Source: Chloroflexota bacterium
Lineage (GTDB): Bacteria; Chloroflexota; Limnocylindria; QHBO01
Assembly: GCA_013694645.1 (NCBI GenBank)
Contig: JACDBZ010000210.1
Coordinates: 1-7,692 of the forward strand
DNA: 7,692 bases
Direction of reading: 5' to 3'
Of this stretch, positions 1-7,692 are shown one piece after another. How positions within the stretch are numbered: the stretch's first letter is position 1; every line of letters begins with the position of its first letter. The notes beneath the pieces are model-generated. The model was not told the DNA's origin. It was given only the letters and a program-made list of their open reading frames with translations, and searched no databases. A program made the position numbers and the translations under genes.

Positions 1-19
1 TTGTGCAAAGACATCGGTC

Positions 20-25
20 TATACT
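20..25 (+). promoter_or_regulatory. Putative -10 box (TATACT) upstream of the tRNA
   Basis: TATACT matches the sigma-70-type -10 consensus TATAAT in five of six positions and stands out in otherwise GC-rich sequence. It lies 25 nt before the mature tRNA 5' end, leaving a short leader for RNase P to remove. The matching -35 element would fall at the very edge of or outside the window, so it cannot be checked. TTGTGC at 1-6 is only 13 nt away, too close for a good partner. Because only 27 nt separate the tRNA from pccB, this promoter could also feed the carboxylase operon (inference). Confidence 0.45.
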
Positions 26-50
26 CGAAGTTGTCCACCGTCGTTCCTGC

Positions 51-126
51 GGGCCCGTAGCTCAATGGTCAGAGCAACCGGCTCATAACCGGATGGTCGC
101 AGGTTCGATTCCTGCCGGGCCCACCA
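51..126 (+). tRNA. tRNA with CAT anticodon (elongator tRNA-Met, or tRNA-Ile2)
   Basis: A full cloverleaf can be folded. The acceptor stem is seven perfect pairs (51-57 with 116-122). The D stem is GCTC/GAGC (60-63 with 72-75). The anticodon stem ACCGG/CCGGA (77-81 with 89-93) has four pairs and an A-A mismatch at the top. Its loop CTCATAA carries anticodon CAT at 84-86. The variable loop is five nt (94-98). The T stem GCAGG/CCTGC (99-103 with 111-115) encloses TTCGATT. A discriminator A (123) and an encoded CCA (124-126) follow. The paired first position G-C argues against an initiator tRNA, which usually has an unpaired C1-A72 and three G-C pairs next to the anticodon loop. CAT can also mark tRNA-Ile2, whose C34 is changed to lysidine by TilS; these cannot be separated with certainty by eye. 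Confidence 0.95.
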
Positions 127-140
127 ACGAACGCAGTGCC

Positions 141-146
141 GAGGAG
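141..146 (+). promoter_or_regulatory. Shine-Dalgarno site that sets the pccB start
   Basis: GAGGAG followed by seven nt and a GTG at 154 is a well-spaced ribosome binding site. The upstream in-frame GTG at 136 has no such site and would place this element inside the coding region, so 154 is preferred. Confidence 0.75.
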
Positions 147-153
147 TCTTTCC

Positions 154-1704
154 GTGTCGACCGCCGATAAGCTCGAACGTCTGCGCGTCCTTCGCGAGGA
201 TGCACAGATGGGCGGGGGAGTGACGCGGCTTGAGCAGCAGCACGCGCGCGGCAAGCTCTCGGCTCGTGAACGCCTGGAGCTCCTTCTCGACGATGGCAGC
301 TTCACGGAACTGGACGCCTTCGTCACGCATCGCGCCACCGACTTCGGACTCGACGATGAGAGATACCTCGGCGACGGGGTCATCACCGGATTCGGTCGAA
401 TCGATGGGCGGTCGGTCTTTGTCTACAGCCAGGACTTCACCGTGTTCGGGGGCTCCCTGTCGGAGGCGCATGCCGAGAAGATCTGCAAGATCATGGATCT
501 GGCGATGGAGAATGGCGCGCCGATCATCGGTCTGTCTGACTCCGGTGGCGCGCGAATCCAAGAAGGCGTTGTCAGCCTCGGCGGATACGCGGACATCTTT
601 CTGCGCAACACCATGGCTTCCGGGGTCGTGCCACAGATCTCCCTGGTGATGGGACCGTGCGCCGGTGGCGCGGTGTACTCGCCGGCAATCACCGACTTCG
701 TCGTCATGGTAGAGGGAACGAGCTACATGTTCGTGACCGGACCCAACGTGGTGAGAGCGGTGACGCACGAGGAGATCGATCTCGAGGGCCTCGGGGGGGC
801 ACGCGTTCACAATGAAACAAGTGGCGTTGCGCACTTCCTCAGTCCTGGCGAACCGCAGGCGCTCCAGCTGGCGCGGACGCTGATTGGATATCTGCCCTCC
901 AACAACGTGGACCCGCCGCCGCGCAGTGATACGTGGTCCGAGCCGAGTCTCGACGGCGTGGCACTCGATGTCCTCATTCCCGATTCGCCAAAGCAGTCCT
1001 ATGACATGCATCGCGTCATCGGTGGAATTGTCGATGACGGATCGTTCACGGAGGTCCACGCCGAATACGCGCGCAACATCATCTGTGGCTTCGGGCGCGT
1101 CGAGGGGCGCACCGTCGGGATCGTCGGGCAGCAACCGGAGGTACTCGCCGGCGTTCTCGACATCGATGCGTCCGACAAGGCGGCCAGGTTCGTGCGGACC
1201 TGTGATTGCTTCAACATTCCGATCGTCACGCTGGTCGATGTCCCCGGGTTCCTGCCGGGAGTTGAGCAGGAGCACCGCGGGATCATTCGCCATGGCGCAA
1301 AGCTGCTGTACGCGTACTGCGAGGCGACTGTTCCCAAGGTCACCGTCATCACCCGCAAGGCGTACGGCGGTGCCTATGACGTCATGAGCAGCAAGCATGT
1401 GCGCGGCGACATGAACTATGCGTGGCCGACGGCCGAGATTGCGGTGATGGGTGTGGAGGGAGCGGTGAATATCATCTTTCGCGATGAGATTGCAGCGGCC
1501 GATGACGGATCCGCGGAACGCCTGCGGCTTGTAGACGAGTACCAGGATCGATTTGCGAACCCGTACGTGGCCGCCGCACGGGGATACGTCGATGAGGTCA
1601 TCCTTCCCTCGGAAACGCGGGCGCGGATTGCCGGCGCGCTGTCGGTGCTCCAAGAGAAGCGGCAGACCGTGCATCCGAGGAAGCACGGCAACATCCCGCT
1701 GTAG
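154..1704 (+). CDS. pccB: Propionyl-CoA carboxylase, carboxyltransferase (beta) subunit
   Basis: This is the carboxyltransferase subunit of a biotin-dependent acyl-CoA carboxylase. It moves CO2 from carboxybiotin to propionyl-CoA to give (S)-methylmalonyl-CoA, in the cytoplasm. The protein has 516 residues, normal for the family. It shows the two crotonase-like halves: SGGARIQEG near residues 130-138 in the N half, and VPGFLPGVEQEHRGIIRHGA from about 363 plus AYGGAYDVM near 403-411 in the C half. The protein ends in the family-typical KHGNIPL. Asp409 in GGAYDVM matches the residue that favours propionyl-CoA in characterised PccB proteins; acetyl-CoA-preferring relatives usually have a hydrophobic or Cys residue there (family knowledge). 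The GTG start at 154 has GAGGAG seven nt upstream; an in-frame GTG at 136 would add six residues. The gene heads a five-gene operon that also supplies the biotin carboxylase and carrier. A broader acyl-CoA carboxylase activity cannot be excluded. Confidence 0.95.
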   Translation: MSTADKLERLRVLREDAQMGGGVTRLEQQHARGKLSARERLELLLDDGSFTELDAFVTHRATDFGLDDERYLGDGVITGFGRIDGRSVFVYSQDFTVFGGSLSEAHAEKICKIMDLAMENGAPIIGLSDSGGARIQEGVVSLGGYADIFLRNTMASGVVPQISLVMGPCAGGAVYSPAITDFVVMVEGTSYMFVTGPNVVRAVTHEEIDLEGLGGARVHNETSGVAHFLSPGEPQALQLARTLIGYLPSNNVDPPPRSDTWSEPSLDGVALDVLIPDSPKQSYDMHRVIGGIVDDGSFTEVHAEYARNIICGFGRVEGRTVGIVGQQPEVLAGVLDIDASDKAARFVRTCDCFNIPIVTLVDVPGFLPGVEQEHRGIIRHGAKLLYAYCEATVPKVTVITRKAYGGAYDVMSSKHVRGDMNYAWPTAEIAVMGVEGAVNIIFRDEIAAADDGSAERLRLVDEYQDRFANPYVAAARGYVDEVILPSETRARIAGALSVLQEKRQTVHPRKHGNIPL

Positions 1705-1733
1705 TGGGGCCGTCTTTGCGCACGGACAGACCG

Positions 1734-3227
1734 ATGCCTCCTTTCGCGCGGCTCCTCATCGCCAACCGCGGCGAGATCGCAATTCGCGTCATCCGCGCGT
1801 GTCGGGAGCTGGGTATCTCGCCCATCAGCGTTCATTCGGATGCGGATGTCGATGCGCTGCACGTGCAGATGGCCGACAGCAGCGAACGGATCGGACCTCC
1901 GTCACCGCGAGATTCCTACCTGTCGATCGAGGCCATCATCGACGCCGCAAGGCGTAGCGGCGCCGACGCAATCCATCCGGGGTATGGCTTCCTCTCGGAG
2001 AGTCCGGACTTTGCCCGAGCCGTGGAAGCCGCAGGACTCGTGTTCATCGGCCCACCGCCGGAGACACTGGAATCGCTCGGCAACAAGCTGGCAGCGCGCC
2101 GCGGCGCACAGGCCGCCGGAGTCCCGATCGTCCCGGGCACGACGGTCGCCCTCGGGGATGACTCCCATGAACTGGCCGGGATCGGATATCCATTGATGCT
2201 CAAGGCCAGCGCCGGCGGTGGTGGCCGGGGCATGCGGCGAGTCGACTCGCCTGGCGCGCTGGCCGACGCCCTGGTCGCCGCGCGCCGCGAGGCACTCGCC
2301 GCCTTCGGCGATGGAACGGTCTACGCAGAGCGCCTCCTGGCGCCCGTTCGCCATATCGAGGTCCAGCTGCTGGGCGATCGTCACGGCCGCCTGGCCGTGC
2401 TGGGCGAGCGAGACTGCAGCATCCAGCGTCGCCATCAGAAGCTGGTGGAGGAGTCTCCGTCGCCGGCGGTCAATCCCGGGACGCGTGCCGCGCTCTTCGA
2501 AAGTGCACGCCGGGTCGCAGCCAGCGTCGACTTTCATAACGCAGCGACCGTCGAGTTCCTTCTGGACGCAGACAACAACCATTACTTCCTCGAGATGAAC
2601 ACGCGCCTGCAGGTCGAGCACGGTGTCACAGAGCTGGTGACCGGGCTCGATCTGGTTGCCTGGCAGATCCGGATCGCGGCGGGCGAGCCACTCGCCGACG
2701 CCGTCCTGAACCTCGCCGGTCGAGGGCACGCGATCGAGGTCAGGCTCTACGCCGAAGATCCGTATGACGACTTTCGGCCCAGCGCCGGCCGCATCACCGC
2801 ATGGCGGATGCCGGCCGGCCCGGGGGTCCGGGTTGACGCAGGCGTGTCCGCCGATACAGATCTGCGCACCGAATACGACCCGCTCCTCGCCAAGCTGATG
2901 GTGTATGCGGACGACCGTCCGTCCGCAATGGACCGGTTGCGACGCGCGCTGGATGAGACGCTCATCGGCGGCGTTCAGACCGACGCCGGGTTCTTGCGCT
3001 GGCTGGTCGACGATGCGTCGTTCGTGGGCGGCTCGTACGACACCGGTCTGATCGGCGAGCGCTGGGGGACCGACCATGCGTTGGATTCCGAGCTTGGGGC
3101 ACTGGCTGCCACGGTCGCGCTCGCGGCGCGAACGATGGCGGAAACGGGAAGGGTACGAGCTCCAGGCTCGAACCGAGCCGGGTCGGCGTGGGGCGAGGTT
3201 GCGCGACGTGAGGCCTTGCGCCGATGA
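1734..3227 (+). CDS. accC: Biotin carboxylase subunit of acyl-CoA (propionyl-CoA) carboxylase
   Basis: This subunit carboxylates biotin on the carrier protein using ATP and bicarbonate. It has 497 residues. The N-terminal biotin carboxylase fold begins LLIANRGEIAIRVIRACREL (7-26), with HPGYGFLSE at 81-89. In the ATP-grasp region are the glycine-rich loop ASAGGGGRGMR (158-168), ERDCSIQRRHQK with Lys236, and EMNTRLQVEH with Glu287, Asn289, Arg291 and Glu295. Arg337 lies in the C-terminal biotin carboxylase domain. All match the active-site set known from E. coli AccC. The usual HP after QVE is HG here (297). Residues after about 445 resemble the linker to the BT domain of fused alpha subunits, but the chain stops before BT and BCCP. 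ATG 1734 is chosen because family proteins start just before this motif. An in-frame GTG at 1704, sharing one base with the pccB stop, would add ten residues. Its stop overlaps the next start as ATGA, so translation is probably coupled. Confidence 0.94.
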   Translation: MPPFARLLIANRGEIAIRVIRACRELGISPISVHSDADVDALHVQMADSSERIGPPSPRDSYLSIEAIIDAARRSGADAIHPGYGFLSESPDFARAVEAAGLVFIGPPPETLESLGNKLAARRGAQAAGVPIVPGTTVALGDDSHELAGIGYPLMLKASAGGGGRGMRRVDSPGALADALVAARREALAAFGDGTVYAERLLAPVRHIEVQLLGDRHGRLAVLGERDCSIQRRHQKLVEESPSPAVNPGTRAALFESARRVAASVDFHNAATVEFLLDADNNHYFLEMNTRLQVEHGVTELVTGLDLVAWQIRIAAGEPLADAVLNLAGRGHAIEVRLYAEDPYDDFRPSAGRITAWRMPAGPGVRVDAGVSADTDLRTEYDPLLAKLMVYADDRPSAMDRLRRALDETLIGGVQTDAGFLRWLVDDASFVGGSYDTGLIGERWGTDHALDSELGALAATVALAARTMAETGRVRAPGSNRAGSAWGEVARREALRR

Positions 3228-3688
3228 GCGATCTCGAGGTGCAGATCGACGGCGTGCCGGTCGCTCCGGCCAGGGGGTGGCGATTCGAGATCGTCGATCC
3301 GGCCAGGGGGATCGGGCGGTTGGTCAACGGGCTGGCCTCGATGCCGGTCATCGTGGAGGGCGGCGCCAGCGACTGGGTGGTGACCATCCGCGGTCGTCGG
3401 ATTTCGGTGACGGTGCGCTCGTGGCGCGAGCGAATGCTTGCCGGCGCGGATACGGCGGCGGCGGCGCGTGCCGGGCCTGTGGCTGTGCGGGCGACGTTGC
3501 CCGGGCTGATCCTGTCGGTGGCCGCATCGGTGGGCGACGCGGTCGAGGATGGTGCGACGCTGCTGACGATCGAAGCGATGAAGATGCAGAACGACGTCCG
3601 AGCTCCGCGAAGCGGTCGGGTGATCGAGGTATCGGTGCATCCCGGCCAGACAGTGGCGACCGGCGCGCCCCTCATTCGGCTCGAGTGA
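3224..3688 (+). CDS. Biotin carboxyl carrier protein of the acyl-CoA carboxylase
   Basis: A 154-residue carrier that shuttles carboxybiotin between the biotin carboxylase and the carboxyltransferase. The C-terminal biotinyl domain (about 86-154) contains EAMKMQND, with Lys120 as the expected biotinylation site, and the symmetry-related second half ending GAPLIRLE. Residues 1-80 are predicted mostly beta and include DWVVTIRGRRISVTVRS; they look like the small BT-type domain that docks BC to CT in fused alpha subunits (inference). Together with the upstream gene it makes 651 residues, close to a fused BC-BT-BCCP alpha subunit. The start ATG overlaps the accC stop (ATGA), with GTGAGG about ten nt upstream. 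Its own frame is closed by a TGA at 3209-3211, so no earlier start exists. The biotin ligase needed for maturation is not in the window. Confidence 0.9.
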   Translation: MSDLEVQIDGVPVAPARGWRFEIVDPARGIGRLVNGLASMPVIVEGGASDWVVTIRGRRISVTVRSWRERMLAGADTAAAARAGPVAVRATLPGLILSVAASVGDAVEDGATLLTIEAMKMQNDVRAPRSGRVIEVSVHPGQTVATGAPLIRLE

Positions 3689-3695
3689 CGGCGCG

Positions 3696-3701
3696 TACAA
3701 T
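3696..3701 (+). promoter_or_regulatory. Putative -10 box (TACAAT) of an internal, possibly leaderless promoter
   Basis: TACAAT, five of six matches to TATAAT, sits in the short gap after the carrier gene and ends nine nt before the ATG at 3711. A start site six to nine nt downstream would fall at or almost at this ATG, giving a leaderless transcript. No purine-rich Shine-Dalgarno sequence precedes the ATG, which agrees with that reading. The -35 region (about 3672-3678) is poor. Co-transcription with the upstream genes remains possible. Confidence 0.35.
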
Positions 3702-3710
3702 CGATGGCCG

Positions 3711-5305
<1,595 letters not shown>

Positions 5306-5309
<4 letters not shown>

Positions 5310-5752
5310 GCGACGGGCCGCGCGTCGGGCCGATCCACCACGTGGCGATCGTGGTGCGTTCGATCGAGGGGGCGCTCCCGCGCTACCGCGAGCTGTTCGG
5401 CCTCCTGCCAGAAGCGGATCCCTTCGATTTCGCATCACAGGGGGTGCGGCTCTGCTTTTTGCCCACAGGCCCGCTCCCGGCAGCACGGATCGAGCTCGTC
5501 GAGCCGATCGACGAAGCATTGGGGGTCGCTCGCTTCCTCGCCACCCGGGGTGAAGGGCTGCACCACATCTGCCTGACGACCGACGACCTCCCGGTTGAGC
5601 TCGCTCGACTCGCCGCCCACGAGGCCGACCTGATCGACCACGGAACGCGCGCCGGCGCCCACGGCCCGGTCGGCTTCATCCATCCGCGGACCTTGAGCGG
5701 CGTCCTCTGGGAGCTGCTCCAGGCCGATCAACCCGAGCAGTCGAACCCGTAG
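5306..5752 (+). CDS. mce: Methylmalonyl-CoA epimerase (VOC superfamily)
   Basis: It interconverts (S)- and (R)-methylmalonyl-CoA, linking the carboxylase product to the mutase substrate. The 148-residue protein has two beta-alpha-beta-beta-beta modules. Its four expected metal-ligand positions are visible: His12 in GPIHHVAIVV, Glu63 in RIELVEP, His87 in GEGLHHICLTTDD and Glu136 in GVLWELLQ. In characterised enzymes the set is His/Gln-or-Glu/His/Glu binding a divalent metal such as Co2+. The GTG start overlaps the mutase stop as GTGA, indicating translational coupling; an in-frame GTG at 5288 is a weaker alternative. It is the last gene of the + strand operon. Its final eight codons run antisense to the end of the convergent membrane-protein gene. 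Confidence 0.93.
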
Positions 5753-6342
5753 CGGCCACTCGCCAGCTGTGCGCGCGCGGTTGCGTCCACCTCGAGGGCA
5801 ATCTCGAGATCGTCGGCAGGCGCTTCGTCGGCGAGGGTCGCGGCTGCATTGGTGAGGGTGATGATCTGCGAGCCGAGAAGCTCGTCGAGCGAGCGGCCGG
5901 GCTCCCAGATCGGGAGATCGGTGAGCGCGTCGTCGGCGGCGGCGACGTGTCGCTCGATTTCGCGCGCCGCCACGGCGCGCACCGCGGGATCGTCGTCCGC
6001 CACCCCGCGCTCAAGCGTACGGGTCCCCTCGCTCAGCTGCTCGAACGCGGCGCACACCGCCGTGCGGTAGGCGACCGGCGCCGGGTTCCTCCCCGGGTCG
6101 TCCCGCAGGTAGCCGATCAGCACGATCACCCCGACGCCGAGCACGAGGGCAATCGTCAGGCCCAGGCCGCAACCGGCGAATCTGAACAGGCCCACGCCGA
6201 CGCGCTGCTCGGGTGCCTTCTCCTGTTCCGAGGGCGGGCGAGGGGCGTACGTGGTTCCATCTTGCCCGGCGGGATGCCGCGCCTCGCGGGTCGGGCCCTT
6301 TGGGTCGCCTCTGCCCGCCCCGGGCGGGAAGAGCGTTGTCAC
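5728..6342 (-). CDS. Hypothetical single-pass membrane protein downstream of sucCD
   Basis: I do not recognise a family. The 204-residue protein has a polar, proline/glycine-rich and probably disordered N-terminus (1-48). One hydrophobic segment follows (about 55-78, GLTIALVLGVGVIVLIGYL), with basic residues before it, suggesting N-in/C-out topology. A mainly helical C-terminal domain (about 90-204) is rich in Ala, Asp, Glu and Arg. Cys97 and Cys202 lie at the two ends of that domain and could form a disulfide outside the membrane (inference). No Met occurs after the initiator. Codons show the GC-rich third position of the neighbours, which supports real coding. GTG 6342 is chosen because it follows the sucD stop by 16 nt with GAGAG four nt upstream; an earlier start would overlap sucD. 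An alternative start is the GTG at residue 50. Its stop lies inside the convergent epimerase gene. Confidence 0.7.
   Translation of the reverse strand: MTTLFPPGAGRGDPKGPTREARHPAGQDGTTYAPRPPSEQEKAPEQRVGVGLFRFAGCGLGLTIALVLGVGVIVLIGYLRDDPGRNPAPVAYRTAVCAAFEQLSEGTRTLERGVADDDPAVRAVAAREIERHVAAADDALTDLPIWEPGRSLDELLGSQIITLTNAAATLADEAPADDLEIALEVDATARAQLASGRYGFDCSG
6314..6328. repeat. Short perfect inverted repeat (7-bp arms) just after sucD
   Basis: CCCGCCC and GGGCGGG flank a single C, so RNA from either strand could form a tight GC hairpin of six pairs with a three-base loop. On the - strand it comes about 31 nt after the sucD stop and inside the first codons of the membrane-protein gene. No T-run follows on that strand, so it is not a standard intrinsic terminator. 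It may simply reflect GC-rich coding sequence. Confidence 0.4.
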
Positions 6343-6358
6343 CCGGCTCTCGCGCCGC

Positions 6359-7233
<875 letters not shown>

Positions 7234-7237
<4 letters not shown>

Positions 7238-7692
7238 CCGGCGCCTCCCGCCGCCGCCACGGCCTTGGCCGCCGCGTCATCGAGCGAGTCGGCCGTGATC
7301 AGGTTCGCCTCCGCCAGAATCGGCTTTGCCTCCTCGGAGTTCGTGCCCACGATCCGCACGACCATCGGCACGTCGCGGGTGAGGGCGGCGCGAGCTTCCA
7401 CGATGCCGCGGGCGACCTCGTCGCCACGGGTGATCCCGCCGAAGATGTTGATGAGGATGGCCTTCACGTTCGGATCGTCCAGGATGATCCTGAAGGCGGC
7501 AGCCACGCGCTCCGCCTTGGCTCCGCCGCCGATGTCCAGAAAGTTGGCCGGCTCGCCGCCGGCAAGCTCGACGAGGTCCATGGTCGTCATCGCCAGGCCG
7601 GCGCCATTGACCATGCAGCCGATGCTGCCATCGAGCTTGATGAAGCTGATGCCGGCCTCGCGCGCCGCTATCTCCGACGGCTCCTCCTCGTT
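7234..7692 (-). CDS. sucC: Succinyl-CoA ligase (synthetase), beta subunit, 3' part
   Basis: The C-terminal 152 residues are present; the gene runs off the right edge, where the frame is still open. This part is the ligase domain that contacts the alpha subunit. It contains KLDGSIGCMVNGAGLAMTTM, GGEPANFLDIGGGA, NIFGGITRGDEVARGI and VVRIVGTNSEEAKPIL, all typical of SucC. The common ITRCDEVA motif reads ITRGDEVA here. The N-terminal ATP-grasp domain, which carries the determinants of ATP or GTP preference, is outside the window, so nucleotide use cannot be judged. The TGA stop overlaps the sucD GTG start. The promoter of this cluster lies outside the window. Confidence 0.96.
7244..7249 (-). promoter_or_regulatory. 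Shine-Dalgarno site of sucD
   Basis: On the - strand this reads GGGAGG, six nt before the GTG at 7237. It lies within the last codons of sucC and supports the overlapping GTG start. Confidence 0.7.

Noticed and set aside
1..6. TTGTGC as the -35 partner of the tRNA -10 box
   Set aside because: Only 13 nt separate it from TATACT, shorter than the usual 16-18.
51..126. The tRNA as an integration site for a mobile element
   Set aside because: No integrase gene and no repeat of the tRNA 3' end were seen in the window; the flanking genes are housekeeping metabolism.
69..386. A second - strand frame across the tRNA
   Set aside because: It ends in another well-known false peptide (GRNRTCDHPVMSRLL) read from the tRNA complement and has no other support.
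19..1686. A 555-residue open frame on the - strand opposite pccB and the tRNA
   Set aside because: It is antisense to a convincing pccB and to the tRNA. Its C-terminal stretch containing ARQESNLRPSGYEPVALTIE is the familiar false translation of the reverse strand of a tRNA gene. Long antisense frames are common in GC-rich genes.
1902..3077. A 391-residue open frame on the - strand opposite accC
   Set aside because: No recognisable motifs, and it lies fully inside a gene with all catalytic motifs in place; it is explained by GC-rich codon bias.

Overview
The window is strongly GC-rich and gene-dense. It reads as a bacterial chromosome segment devoted to propionate-type carbon flow into the TCA cycle. 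Several traits fit a high-GC lineage such as Chloroflexota or a relative: a methylmalonyl-CoA mutase catalytic chain with no fused B12 domain, a biotin carboxylase and biotin carrier encoded separately but coupled, frequent GTG starts, and one likely leaderless start. The phylum is inference; no marker gene here fixes it.

Left part, + strand: a CAT-anticodon tRNA (51-126) is followed after only 27 nt by a tightly packed five-gene run. The genes are propionyl-CoA carboxylase carboxyltransferase (154-1704), biotin carboxylase (1734-3227), biotin carboxyl carrier protein (3224-3688), methylmalonyl-CoA mutase catalytic subunit (3711-5309) and methylmalonyl-CoA epimerase (5306-5752). Together they encode propionyl-CoA + HCO3- + ATP -> (S)-methylmalonyl-CoA -> (R)-methylmalonyl-CoA -> succinyl-CoA. 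Missing from the pathway in this window are the small cobalamin-binding subunit of the mutase, a MeaB-type G-protein chaperone and a biotin ligase.

Right part, - strand: a convergent cluster starts beyond the right edge. It holds the 3' end of sucC (7234-7692), complete sucD (6359-7237) and a small unrecognised single-pass membrane protein (5728-6342). SucCD interconverts succinyl-CoA and succinate with nucleotide phosphorylation, so the two convergent clusters meet at the same metabolite. The last genes of the two clusters overlap tail to tail by 25 bp, leaving no intergenic space for a terminator.

Almost every base is coding. No insertion sequence, CRISPR array, phage gene or other mobile element is visible, and there is no gene-free stretch longer than about 50 bases. 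I do not see a previously undescribed multi-gene system. The points most worth a second look are the split carboxylase, the B12-less mutase, the putative leaderless promoter inside the operon, the convergent overlap, and the unknown membrane protein attached to sucCD.
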